From Notospermus geniculatus (lineage: Eukaryota > Nemertea > Pilidiophora > Heteronemertea > Lineidae), in NCBI GenBank assembly GCA_002633025.1, contig NMRB01000187.1, forward strand, positions 176,439-240,438: a stretch of DNA of 64,000 nucleotides. Reading direction: 5' to 3'. This document shows positions 13,633-24,930 of this stretch, piece by piece. The notes beneath the pieces are model-generated. The model was not told the origin of the DNA. It made no database searches and worked only from the letters and a program-made list of their open reading frames with translations. The first letter of the stretch is position 1. The number at the start of each line of letters is the position of its first letter. A program made the position numbers and the translations under genes.

Positions 13633-14067
13633 AAAAAACTCTTACGTGGAGGACTGTGCCTTCAGTCTGTGTGTAGAGCTCAGACTCATGGCTTTATAAT
13701 GAGATCCTGGAATCCAATTTGTCCTTTCGGCAGTTGGCACAAATACCATGAGACGATTCATGTGGTGAAATTACTGTCCTAGCCATCAGCACTACCAAAC
13801 CTAGCAATAATAAATCCCTTGTTGAAATCTTGTCAGCGTTTAGCAATATTCACAAGTTGTTGTTGATGGAAATACAATCCCTACGCCATTTCCAGTCAAA
13901 TCAATGGGATCCACTTGGTCTCAAATGCCGGGCAATTTGTCATCCAATCCTAGAAGTGGTTACCCATGGATATTGCCCTTGACACAGGCATCTCATGTTC
14001 CAGCGGATTGTGAGAAATGATTTTCTTGACTGCTGATTGAATAACCTGGCAAGGGGCATGGACTCCA

Positions 14068-14425
14068 ACCAGGACTTCCATGTTTATGTCAGCAGTACCA
14101 GTGGTCTACGATGCCAAAGACTGCCAGTGGTCCTAGAATGTGCTTCGTCTTCTACAAGGCAAGACTTCTGTACTTCCCTTGGTACAACCAGTGGTCTTTA
14201 ATGTTGGAGACTCGCAGTGGTACCAGTCTATGCTGTGTGTCTTACCAACTATGACTCCCAAGCTTCTCTTAGCACTACCAGAGGTCTACAGTGGCGAAGA
14301 CTCTCAGTGTCCTAGGATGCGCTGTGTTTTTTACCAGGCAGGACTTCCGCACTTCCCAAGCAGCACCAGTGGTCTGCAATGCTGAAGACTATCAATCAGT
14401 GGTAGTAGATTGTGCTGTCTCTCCC
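14068..14425. repeat. Tandem repeat, about 85-95 bp period, four units
   Basis: Units share the ordered words AGGACTTCC, AGTACCAGTGGTCTACGATG, GAAGACT-CAGTGGTCCTAG and TGTGCTGTGTCTTCTACCA. Copies start near 14070, 14158, 14243 and 14338, with base changes and small indels. An 81-codon + frame (14140-14385) is a by-product of the repeat. Confidence 0.75.
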
Positions 14426-14729
14426 TACTCTTGCTCATCTATCTATCTTTGCTAGGACCAAAAGCCTCTGAGCTATCGGAAACTAGCGTCATTTTTATGA
14501 AGCAGTTTCGATAAGAGTTGATGATACTGTAATCAGCGGCCAATCAGGAGGGTAATGAAACTGAGGTGTATATCGCTTGGTGTCTCAGTGTTCATTACAG
14601 AGACAAGCGCTATTATCTTCTGATCGATCCTCATTGGTATGCAGTAAGGAAAAATCACTCTCTGTGAAAGGAAGGGATTTTGTCCTCGGGGGAACAGAAT
14701 CTTATAGTATGGTTATTGGTGGGTGGCAT

Positions 14730-15340
14730 TAAGTGAGAGAAGATGGAGGCGGTGCCACTGAAGAGGCTGCGATTGAGGTGATGAGATGGAAACAAGGGAT
14801 TTGAAGCTGAAACAAGAGAACAACTTCCTTTTGGATGGTACATTCAGAACCTTTCAGGACAGGCCCAGTGGAGGCTGCCAAGAAATTGGTCAGATGACCA
14901 GAAAAGGGGATCTCAGTGAAGAGGCGGAGGTTGACGTGATCAGATGGAAGCAACAACTTTGGACTGAAACTTCCCTATGGCTGATATAGTCGGACCCTAT
15001 CCGAATAGGCCCAGTGGATGCTGCCAAGGAATTGGTCAGATGACCAGAACGAGAGATTGAGGAGGTTCGGATTTTTCCTAAGTGAGGACCCTCCTTCTAG
15101 CTGAAACAAGATAAAAACTCCCTAATGGCCGATATAGTCGGACCTTATCAGAAAAGCCCCACTGGAGGCTGCCAAGGAATTGATCAGATGATTAGGGCAG
15201 AGTAGTGATGGCAGTTGCTCTCATTTGCCAGCTGAGACAAAAACTTTCCTCTGACCCTATCAGAACAGTTCAAGTGGAGGCGGCCAAGGAATTGGTCAGA
15301 TGATTAGGATAGCGTATTGGCGGCGGTTGCCGTCATTTGC
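14730..15340. repeat. Degenerate tandem repeat, about 110-150 bp period
   Basis: The core GGCCCAGTGGAGGCTGCCAA followed by GAATTGGTCAGATGACCAG recurs near 14864, 15007, 15156 and 15270. A more diverged unit precedes it at about 14740. The third and fourth units also share a GTCATTTGCCAGCTG tail. Confidence 0.75.
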
Positions 15341-16607
15341 CAGCTGCGGCATTGCTTTCCATCTTGTTGCTGTCACTTTCATCATGTTCATAAAAAAAAG
15401 GAGGATACATGTACTCTGCAAGAAAAACAAAGGTAGCTACTGCATTGATTGGGTGCACCATGAAACATTAGTGTGGGATGGGTGGGTGTGCACGTGTTCA
15501 TTAACAAATGGACAGTACGCAATCGAGCTTCGATACAACGACAAGGTGTCACATTAGCGTAATGCTTGTAAAATGTCACATTTGTTGGCCTGGGGAAAAG
15601 TTTTTTTTGATGTCTGGTAACTAATGGAAAGTAACAGCCAACATTGGTTGTGTAGTGTTTCTTTCTGCGAGTAGGTATTTGGTTAATTGGAAGTTATCTC
15701 ATGATATGGAAGACGCTTGTCACGTGGAAAGAAGTTTTTGCAACTGGTCAGTGATGAGGAAGATGCATTTCAGATGTAAAAAGACTACATGTAGCTACAA
15801 CAGAGCAATGGGCAGTCGCCTCAGTTGGTCACTCCAGAGGAAAGACTTTTGTCATCTTAGCTGTTTGCAATTTGGGAGGGACTTCTGTACACTGTTACTT
15901 ATTTGAGTGTTTGCGCATGACCTTGTTCACGAAAGGTTTTGAAGTCTTAAATGCATGTTGAAATGATAACCCACCCTACCATCACATCCTGTGATTATAC
16001 ATAAAATGATGCATGGATATCATGAGAATGACATCAAATCTATATACGAGGCATGAGATAGCAATGACTGTCCCACTCATCTTCCCCACCAGAAGTGATT
16101 CAATGACACTCAACTCCATGTGATCTATAATATTATATCATTCAACAACAGCGCTGAAGTTGCATAAAAATCTCAACCATCTTTCGATGCACTTAAAAAA
16201 TGTATTCATGTGCTATGTAATTAGTGTATGCATCGATCTCTCCAGAGAGTATTCTAATGGGAATGCATTACATTAATGTTGCATATCCGAGGTACTTGAC
16301 TTCGGTTCTCTCATGGCACTGTCAGATATTGAACCGTTTTGTAAATCTGATGTATAGTGTAGACAATGTATTGTGGGTAAACTATCATTTTGGGGGCCAA
16401 AATGCTGAAAAGAGGAGCATGTTTGGTAGTAGGAAGGAGGGGTTGCAGTAACAAGGACATTATGTCTGTCTTTAGGTTAATTTGTCTGTCCCGCTCTCAC
16501 AAGATTGATGAAATACGAAGTGGAAAACCATCATTAAGATCACCAACCGATACTGGCTATGGAACCACCTGCAATCAAGAAGCCATACCCTCTTTTACCA
16601 TCCATAT
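15341..16607. other. Non-coding, no gene seen
   Basis: Unique, moderately AT-rich sequence with only short chance frames. No repeat or exon recognised. Confidence 0.55.
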
Positions 16608-18255
16608 TTCTTCGCTATCAGGACCAATTTGTTCGTTCAGACATGATAAGCATGAATAAGTATAATTTAGAGCCATCAATTGGGATTACTGTCAGACAGG
16701 AGTTTATGACCTTGGATTGGTTCATCTGAGGATTGTATTGTGTGAGTCTGTACAAGATGGAATCTACTAGCAATAACTTGTGGCTCATTTCTACCACATA
16801 AGTTTCCACAAGTTATCCATTGTTCCAATGTCTTGCTGTTTACTGATTGTATGGACCATTCTCAAATTGACGTAAATGACAAATATCTGCACACTTCCAT
16901 CGAAATCTCAACCATAACCAGTCTCAGTCTGAAACTGAATGACCTGACGCAGACAACCCCACGACAGTGACTTCGAAGACAGTGCGTCAGAGTCGATCAT
17001 AGCTGATTCATGGGTTGCGTTGCATTACCCAGTTTCAGATGTAGGTTCTGGTTGAGGTTTCGAAGAAAGCGCACAGATCTGCAAAATCGAGAATCGTCTA
17101 TTGCAAGAAAGTAGGAACATGATTCCTGTAACAAATGTTTAGCAAGTTCAGGCTGTATATTCCAAGTTCCAGCTGCCCGTCAGTGATCTACCATTAACAT
17201 CACTCTCTTCTTAATTACCACCGGTTCACACTTAAGGTTTCCTCTTAAATTCCCCATGATACTCTGCCACGAACACCTGCCGTGCTGTAATTAGGATAAT
17301 TAGTATCTCGGTAGAGCATTATTAATCTCCATCACAATCTCAAATGATATTTTTCAAGTTCTTAGCTTGCAATGAGCTTAATTATGGATAGAATGGACTC
17401 CATTATGGAGGATGTGACCAACCTCTTTTACTTCAGGATGATCCGATTCTGTAGCTAGTGCTTGTTTCTGTACCAGTCATCAGTTCTCCTAAGCTAAAGT
17501 GCAGTATCTTTTAGGACTCATCAGCAGGAATATGGTGAAGTGAAGAAACAGTTACTGTCTTGTACAACTGATGACACTAAAGTGTAGAGTAAACTATTAC
17601 TTCAATGAAAGATACTCCCACTGCTTACTCATGGAGACACCGCCCTTTACCTTGAGGGCAGCTACTACTCCCAAGAACCAGAATCTGAAGCTTCAAGCAA
17701 GGTATTGCCATCTAGGAATAAGATCCTTTCGCCATGCCGAGTCTCCACGTACGTTTTCGTCAGCGGCATAGCTAACTTCTGCAGGGTATGGCGATGAGTC
17801 CGAACACCAGGGTGTTCCTGGATGCCTTTTGCATACAAAACATACCTTTCTCATGTCCATTACACAGAATCAACCTGTAACCATCATTCTGACAAGAAAC
17901 GACCATGACCAATCAAATCTGTGTCCCTTGATACAATATCACATCAGCTTTCAACCCCAAATAGGAAAATGCCATAACTCTGTACATCATAGCCACACTA
18001 GTAAAGCATTCAGCGAGTCTGTGTGTTCTAAATGACATTATCCGAGAATCCGGGCGGCAATAAATTGATGAATCTTATATCTGCACAATTATCCTTGACA
18101 TGATAATGGTCATCTAATATCATGAGCTGGAGGAGGAGGCTGGATATATAACAGCTGTAGGATGGATACAGTGAGCTGCTGAGGCTGAAGGAAGGCCACC
18201 CTGAGGTAAGTGGTTCTTGGCACTCGCTCCTCGTTTGTGGGCAGTTATATAGAGA
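16608..18255. repeat. 1.65-kb duplicated block, copy A
   Basis: From TTCTTCGCTATCAG at 16608 to the N gap, the sequence is repeated nearly base for base at 19407-21057 (offset about 2,799 bp). Differences are scattered substitutions and small indels. The block lies directly beside a 735-bp gap, so it may be a true tandem duplication or two alleles placed in series by the assembler. It contains a copy of the 240-bp long-TIR element (16858-17100). Confidence 0.9.
16858..17100. mobile_element. Long-TIR element (family B), copy 1
   Basis: About 243 bp. Its start (ATTCTCAAATTGACGTAAA ... CACTTCCATCGAAATCTCAACC) is the approximate reverse complement of its end (GGTTGAGGTTTCGAAGAAAGC ... GAGAATCGTCT), giving arms of about 60-80 bp. 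The middle holds GACGCAGACAACCCCACGAC. Further copies are at 19657, 36675 and 37582. It is non-autonomous and of unknown superfamily. Confidence 0.65.
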
Positions 18256-18990
18256 NNNNNNNNNNNNNNNNNNNNNNNNNNNNNNNNNNNNNNNNNNNNN
18301 NNNNNNNNNNNNNNNNNNNNNNNNNNNNNNNNNNNNNNNNNNNNNNNNNNNNNNNNNNNNNNNNNNNNNNNNNNNNNNNNNNNNNNNNNNNNNNNNNNNN
18401 NNNNNNNNNNNNNNNNNNNNNNNNNNNNNNNNNNNNNNNNNNNNNNNNNNNNNNNNNNNNNNNNNNNNNNNNNNNNNNNNNNNNNNNNNNNNNNNNNNNN
18501 NNNNNNNNNNNNNNNNNNNNNNNNNNNNNNNNNNNNNNNNNNNNNNNNNNNNNNNNNNNNNNNNNNNNNNNNNNNNNNNNNNNNNNNNNNNNNNNNNNNN
18601 NNNNNNNNNNNNNNNNNNNNNNNNNNNNNNNNNNNNNNNNNNNNNNNNNNNNNNNNNNNNNNNNNNNNNNNNNNNNNNNNNNNNNNNNNNNNNNNNNNNN
18701 NNNNNNNNNNNNNNNNNNNNNNNNNNNNNNNNNNNNNNNNNNNNNNNNNNNNNNNNNNNNNNNNNNNNNNNNNNNNNNNNNNNNNNNNNNNNNNNNNNNN
18801 NNNNNNNNNNNNNNNNNNNNNNNNNNNNNNNNNNNNNNNNNNNNNNNNNNNNNNNNNNNNNNNNNNNNNNNNNNNNNNNNNNNNNNNNNNNNNNNNNNNN
18901 NNNNNNNNNNNNNNNNNNNNNNNNNNNNNNNNNNNNNNNNNNNNNNNNNNNNNNNNNNNNNNNNNNNNNNNNNNNNNNNNNNNNNNNNNN
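18256..18990. other. Assembly gap (735 N)
   Basis: A run of N. The open frames spanning it are artefacts of unknown bases being read as open. Confidence 1.
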
Positions 18991-19380
18991 ACCTGAAAAT
19001 CAAGTAAGTGCTATTACTCAGGAACGGCTTGACGCAGAGTGCTCAAATTTGATATTTACCTCCATCTAGATGACCTTTACATGCATGTCAAATTTCGGCC
19101 TGATTTGACTTCAAACATGGCCACCAGGTGGCGTAACCCGAAAATCATCAAAGTGCTGTAACTCAGGAACGACTTGACCCAAAGCGCTCCAATGTGCTAT
19201 GTGGCCCCCTGCAGATGACCTTTATGTCCATGTGAAGTTTCGGCCCGATCGGACATCCAATATGGCCTCCAGGTGGCATAACCCAAAAATCTTCAGTCTT
19301 TTCTGGGAATGACTTGACCCATATTGCTCATAACTGATATGTACCTCCCTCTGTCATTAGACTATTATGTCCAACCCAGT
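18991..19380. repeat. Tandem repeat, about 140-bp period, abutting the gap
   Basis: Units share TACTCAGGAACGGCTTGAC, then GATGACCTTTA-ATG-CATGT, AATTTCGGCCTGAT and ATGGCC-CCAGGTGGCGTAACC. Starts are near 19009, 19157 and 19296, the last one decayed. The array probably extends into the N gap, which would explain why assembly failed there. Confidence 0.8.
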
Positions 19381-19406
19381 GAGCACATGGTCCATGGACC
19401 ATTTCA

Positions 19407-21057
19407 TTCTTCGCTATCAGGACCAATTTGTTCGTTCAGACATGATAAGCATGAATAAGTATAATTTAGAGCCATCAATTGGGATTACTGTCAGACAGGA
19501 GTTTATGACCTTGGATTGGTTCATCTGAGGATTGTATTGTGTGAGTCTGTACGAGATGGAATCTACTAGCAATAAGTTAAGCTCATTTCTACCACATAAG
19601 TTTCCACAAGATATCCATTGTTCCAAAGTCTTGCTGTTTACCAATTGTTTCGACCGTTCGCAAATTGACATAAACGACAAATATCTGCACACTTCCATCG
19701 AAATCTCAACCATAACCTCGGCCTGAAACTGAATGACGTGACACAGACAACCCCACGACAGTGACTTCGAAGACAGTGCGTCAGAGTCGATCATAGCTGA
19801 ATCATGGGTTGCGTCGCGTTAACCAGGTTCAGATGTAGGTTCTGGTTGAGGTTTCGAAGAAAGCGCACAGATCTGCAAAATCGAGAATCGTCTAAGAAAG
19901 TAGGAACATGATGCCTGTAAAAATGTGCAGCAAGTTCAAGCTGTATATTCCAAGTTCCAGCTGCCCGTCAGTGATCTACCATTAACATCACTCTCTTCTT
20001 AATTACCACCGGTTCACACTTAAGGTTTCCTCTTAAATTCCCCATGATACTTTGCCACGAACACCTGCCGTGCTGTAATTAGGATAATTAGTATCTCGGT
20101 AGAGCATTATTAATCTCCATCACAATCTCAAATGATATTTTTCGAGTTCTTAGCTTGCAATAAGCTTAATTATGGATAGAATGGACTCCATTACGGTGTA
20201 TGTGACCAACCACTTTTACTTCAGGTTGATCCGATTCTGTAGCTAGTGCTTGTTTCTGTACCAGTCATCAGTTCTCCTAAGCTAAAGTGCAGTATCTTTT
20301 AGGATTCATCAGCAGGAATATGGTGAAGTGAAGAAACAGTTACTGTCTTGTACAACTGATGACACTAAAGTGTAGAGTAAACTATTACTTCAATGAAAGA
20401 TACTCCCACTGCTTACTCATGGAGACACCGCCCTTTACCTTGACGGCAGCTACTACTCCCAAGAACCAGAATCTCAAGCTTCAAGCAAGGTATTGCCATC
20501 TAGGAATAAGAAAATTATCCTTTCGCCATGCCGGATCTCCGTATGTTTTCGTCAGCGGCATAGCTAACTTCTGCAGGGTATGGCGATGAGTCCGAACACC
20601 AGGGTGTTCCTGGATGCCTTTTGCATACAAAACCTAAATACAAACCTTTCTCATGTCCATTTATACAGAGAATCAACCTGTAACCATCATTCTGACAAGA
20701 AACCACCATGACCAATCAAATCTGTGTCCCTTGATACAATATCACATCAGCTTTCAACCCCAAATAGGAAAATGCCATAACTCTGTACATCATAGCCACA
20801 CTAGTAAAGCATTCAGCGAGTCTGTGTGTTCTAAATGACATTATCCGAGAATCCGGGCGGCAATAAATTGATGAATCTTATATCTGCACAATTATCCTTG
20901 ACATGATAATGGTCATCTAATATCATGAGCTGGAGGAGGAGGCTGGATATATAACAGCTGTAGGATGGATATAGCGAGATGCTGCAGCTGAAGGAAGAGA
21001 ACCCTGAGGTAAGTGGTTCTTCGCACTTGCTCCTCGTTTGTGGGCAGTTACATGGGG
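19407..21057. repeat. 1.65-kb duplicated block, copy B
   Basis: Second copy of the block at 16608-18255, same orientation. It includes the shared segments around TCAACCTGTAACCATCATTC and GAGAATCCGGGCGGC. Beyond about 21057 the sequence is unique, whereas copy A runs into the N gap at the matching point. Confidence 0.9.
19657..19893. mobile_element. Long-TIR element (family B), copy 2
   Basis: Counterpart of the element at 16858-17100 inside the second copy of the duplicated block, with a small internal deletion (lacking part of the CAGTCTCAGTCTGAA segment) and a few substitutions. Confidence 0.65.
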
Positions 21058-24000
21058 AACCAACGGGCACTAAGAACTACTGACTACCTCCAAGATGAAG
21101 AAAGGAAGGAAGAAGGAAGTGTTGGATGAAGGAAGAGTTGGGGTTGGTTGCTTTGGTCTTGCCATCCAATGACCAGTTCTCAGTCACAAAAACTGACTAC
21201 AATGCTATTAGTTTGTCCATGAATGTGCCGACTTACCTCCCCACTGGTTTAATGACCCTGATGGCAAGGACACTAAGGTGTTGATACTGAGGACCACAGA
21301 TGTGCTTTCACCATCATTAACACCTTATCCTAATCACCAGGTATAATTATCTCTGGTGTAAGCAACGCACCTTCATCGTCCTTCATCGGTGAGAGGTATT
21401 AGTCATGTTGCTGCCAATAAACCCATCAGGACAGTCTGCTGGTTGTCCAACACAGACACGTCGTGTCAGCTGGGCGAAGCGTAATCTGAAAGCCGTCATA
21501 TTGTCAAATTCCAGGGGTTCATGCAACTTGCACTTTGCCTCTGGTCATCCGGTGGGTCATCAGCCTCTGTTGGTTGCAGGCTTTCCTTGAAATCGCAATC
21601 CTCAGGGCTGTTGGGTCCCCTCCGCAAACACAGCAAAGTTTATCCTGCGGTCATCATTTGCATTACCATTTGACTTGTAATGTTGTATTTGTCCATTCCG
21701 GTGGACATTCCGGTGTTGTATATTCTGCCATTATCATTCCCTTGAGGCATTTGCTGTGGAGCTAATGGTGAGGTCAGCATTCCTAATGCAACAAGTGGTT
21801 GCATATTTTGGAATTCCTTGAAGTCATTCCACGACGCTGTAGTTTGTCATGTTGCCGTCTGTTCTGGTCATCATTTACCAGTTGCATCTTTCATATACAT
21901 TATTCCCTGGAGGGATTTTGAGTCAAGTTGAGGGAGCACCTCCATACCAGATTCCAACTAATGCATTCGGAATTAAGCAATCTTTTGAAATGTCACTTTG
22001 GTGCGGTCTTTTCACAGAATCTCAGCTAATAGCAAGTTGTATTTGGCATCCTACTTGTAGAAGAGGAGGAAAGTTTGCCAAGCAGTCTCTCTGTTTCTCG
22101 GTCTTGAAAGCCCACTTCATGGAAGCCACCTGTCCTCTTCATCCTGAAGAACATCCCACATTAATCCAATAATTCTCTTCACGGGGTTGACTACCTATAA
22201 AAACTAATATCAAGTGCCCAGTGATGGGCAGTCGGTAATTATCAATGCAACTAGCGCCACTTGAGGCCATCATACTCGATCATATTCTGCCTCTTGAGTA
22301 TTTGCTTCGGAAACAAGTTTAATGTTTCATATTCACGCTGTCTCCTCTTCCATGGCTGCTCCCGAAAGAAGACGTAACATCATTACGAAGCCGTTGACTT
22401 TTTTCGCTGGTTGCCAACTATCCCTGGAGAGTTCTGATATAGTTACGAGCAGATTGTGTCATGTTCAGACAGGTTGATTGGCCGGGTATGTCCCAAGGTC
22501 ATGCGAGACATGGCTAGTCAGCTTTGTAAGAGGATGTCATGATCATGCCTGACACCAGCCGACCGCTCTCTGATTGCAAAGCAAGTCCAGAGTTTTTGCC
22601 ACTTGACTTTTTTTCCTCAACCTCCCACAGGTTCCTAATCACCTCTAAATGGCAAATGGTTAGGCTATTTCCATTCCCAGAAAGATGGTCAGAATTACTT
22701 GAAATGATGTGCTGACGACATAGAAGCTCTTGAAGAAGTTCTTGAATCAAAATACTTCTCAGATACTCAAAGTTTTGATCTTTCAGATCAACTTCAGAGA
22801 ATGACAGTGACTGACCCTTGTTGCTTGAGCTTGCTGTTACCTCATTGAACCCTGCTCCCCATCTCCGCTGGGGTAGCGTCAAAGATGCGGTTGCATGAAT
22901 TGCTGAAGGGCCAAATTCCTTAGCCTCACTACAGGGCTCAGTATCAAACCATTGACAACTAAGAACGCTGGACCTGTCCTCGGGTGCTGCCTTCTCATTG
23001 ACCACCTGTTTACCTCTGTAGGTCATGTCTAGATCTCAGGTTTACTTTTCCTGATCGCCTCAGTCGGACTGTGCCTCCCGGCCGTCCATCGCTTGCTGAG
23101 GATCAAAGCTTCCCATGATATGTTCTTAAAGCCTGTCACTTATGCTTGCCCGTCTTGTAGCCGTTTGACGCTGCATCATTGTGAGAATTATTCATGAAGA
23201 TGCGCACCGTTCTTCAGATCTTGATCTCACCATATCTTGTTGATCATTCTACGCATGCCGATATGACAGTCACGGGAGCCATTTTTGTGACATATGAAAA
23301 ACACCTGTGTGCGTGGCATTCCTGATCCCAGACACGGCCATTACCAAAATGAGTTTTTGTTCCCTTCAGACCATATTGATTCACACATAAAGAACGCTAA
23401 ACATCAAACATATAAAATATTCATTGACAGCTATCCTTTGGATGTACGTACTTTACCTGGGCTTGTTTCGTATCACTTTATGGATGTCTGAGTCCATCTC
23501 CTGCGGACATAAGTCTCTTCATCAAAGCACCAACGTTCACCACCCATAAGTAGATCACACAGAGATGTCACCTTGATCGAAGCATATTACTGACGGATTA
23601 CGAATGATAAAACCTTCTTCCATTTACCAAAGAGCTTCTCCAATCGACTGTAGGGATTCCAGCTGGTAAGTGTCATTTGGTGAGGAGAGAACGAGATGAG
23701 AGGGACGATGAGTATATATTAGGAATCAGAGATGTCTTCGAGTTGTCGCCAAGTTTATCTACTTCAACAGACGACCATAGACAGAAGCGGACATGTCTTG
23801 CAGTGTGGAAAGCAGTCAGTTTGAAGGCTTGCTGCCTCCAACAGTTCATGTAGGATGTTTACCATGAACCGATGCAGACAGAACACATTTGATGGATGGT
23901 GCATAAATCGTGGTCTGAATACTAAAGCAGTTTCCATCGCTGCGAGCAGAAGGAAGTCCACCTGACTGAATCCATAATGTTTCCTCTCCGAATGGCAGTT

Positions 24001-24584
24001 CCTTCCTTCATCTGTTTTCATTGTTGATTACACCGATGTTTTCTGCTATTGTTACATGAATTATGGATAATATCTTTGATCCTGCAGGGAGTGGAGTTCG
24101 GTGCTTCTCAAAAATGGTTCTTGAAAATGGCTGCAAAGAAACTGATCTTCTTGATGCCGTCAGTAATTCATAGCTAGTAAATGTTCTGAAGTTGAGCCCT
24201 TCGAAACAGAAGTACTGCGGGATCACTTGCCGTTCGTTTGTGCATGATGACTCTGGAGACTTGTGGTGACATCTCCATCATTCCACCAAAACCTTTGGAA
24301 TTGGTCACAGATGGGTCACTTGCTCATGGCATCCCAAGAGCCTCCTCAACATGCTGATACAGGTCTTGCCAAGGTCAATGTTCGGATTCGTTGTCCTTGA
24401 TTAACCTTAGTCATGGTTTTCGGAGATAGTTGTCCATTACAGGTGTATTATGCATTCCTGCCATGTCCTTCTAGGGATGGAATTGATTAGTTTTGATGGT
24501 AACTAATGAACAGTATCTGATGCTTGGCTGGTTCTGCTCAGCAATGCAAACCAGCTAAGCTTCTGTCGATTACTCTGTCTTTCG
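21058..24584. other. Largely featureless; one unexplained open frame on the - strand
   Basis: No repeat array or recognisable exon is seen. The one item of note is a 170-codon frame on the - strand at 22514-23026, listed separately. Confidence 0.5.
22514..23026 (-). CDS. Unrecognised 170-codon open frame, doubtful gene
   Basis: This is one of the longest gap-free open frames in the window, from ATG at 23026 to a stop at 22514, with an in-frame TGA four codons upstream of the ATG. I recognise no family. The product is hydrophilic, with Ser/Glu/Lys-rich stretches and a Leu-rich segment (SILIQELLQELLCRQ) in the middle that could form a short amphipathic helix. There is no signal peptide or membrane segment. 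I see no promoter, and flanking splice sites are not convincing. It could be a single-exon gene, an exon of an unknown gene, an old pseudogene, or chance; in about 64 kb one or two frames of this length are expected at random. Confidence 0.2.
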   Translation of the reverse strand: MTYRGKQVVNEKAAPEDRSSVLSCQWFDTEPCSEAKEFGPSAIHATASLTLPQRRWGAGFNEVTASSSNKGQSLSFSEVDLKDQNFEYLRSILIQELLQELLCRQHIISSNSDHLSGNGNSLTICHLEVIRNLWEVEEKKSSGKNSGLALQSESGRLVSGMIMTSSYKAD

Positions 24585-24930
24585 GGCAACTCCCTGAATC
24601 CTCATAAGCTTCTGATGTTGACCAGCCTGCCCTTCCAACAACTCCCTGGATCCTTGTAAGCTTCTGTTGACCAGCCTGTCATTCGGGCAACTCCCTGAAT
24701 CCTTGTAAGTTTCTGTTGACCACTCGGTCTTTCAGGCAACTCCCTGAATCCTTGTAAGCTCCTGTTGACCACTCGGTCTTTCAGGCAACTCCCTGAATCC
24801 TTGTAAGCTTCTGTTGACCACTTGGTCTTTGGGGCAACTCCCTGAATCCTTCTGTTGTCCACTCTGTCTTTCGAGCAACTCCCTGAATCCTTGTAAGCTT
24901 CTGTTGACCACTCGGTCTTTCAGGAACTCC
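24585..24930. repeat. Minisatellite, 49-bp period, about 7 units
   Basis: The unit contains GCAACTCCCTGAATCCTTGT, then AAGCTTCTGTTGACCACTCG and GTCTTTCAG. Exact unit starts are seen at 24736 and 24785 (period 49). One unit near 24835 lacks about 17 bp. Because 49 is not a multiple of three, successive units are read in rotating frames, which produces three overlapping repetitive open frames on the - strand. These are not a gene. Confidence 0.92.

Noticed and set aside
18158-18203. 45-bp segment ending at GAG-GTAAGT in both copies of the 1.65-kb block, open in one frame
   Set aside because: No polypyrimidine tract before the candidate acceptor, and the segment differs between copies with several non-synonymous changes.
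18210-19007. Long frames of 252-265 codons across 18.2-19.0 kb on both strands
   Set aside because: They consist almost entirely of N read as unknown residues.
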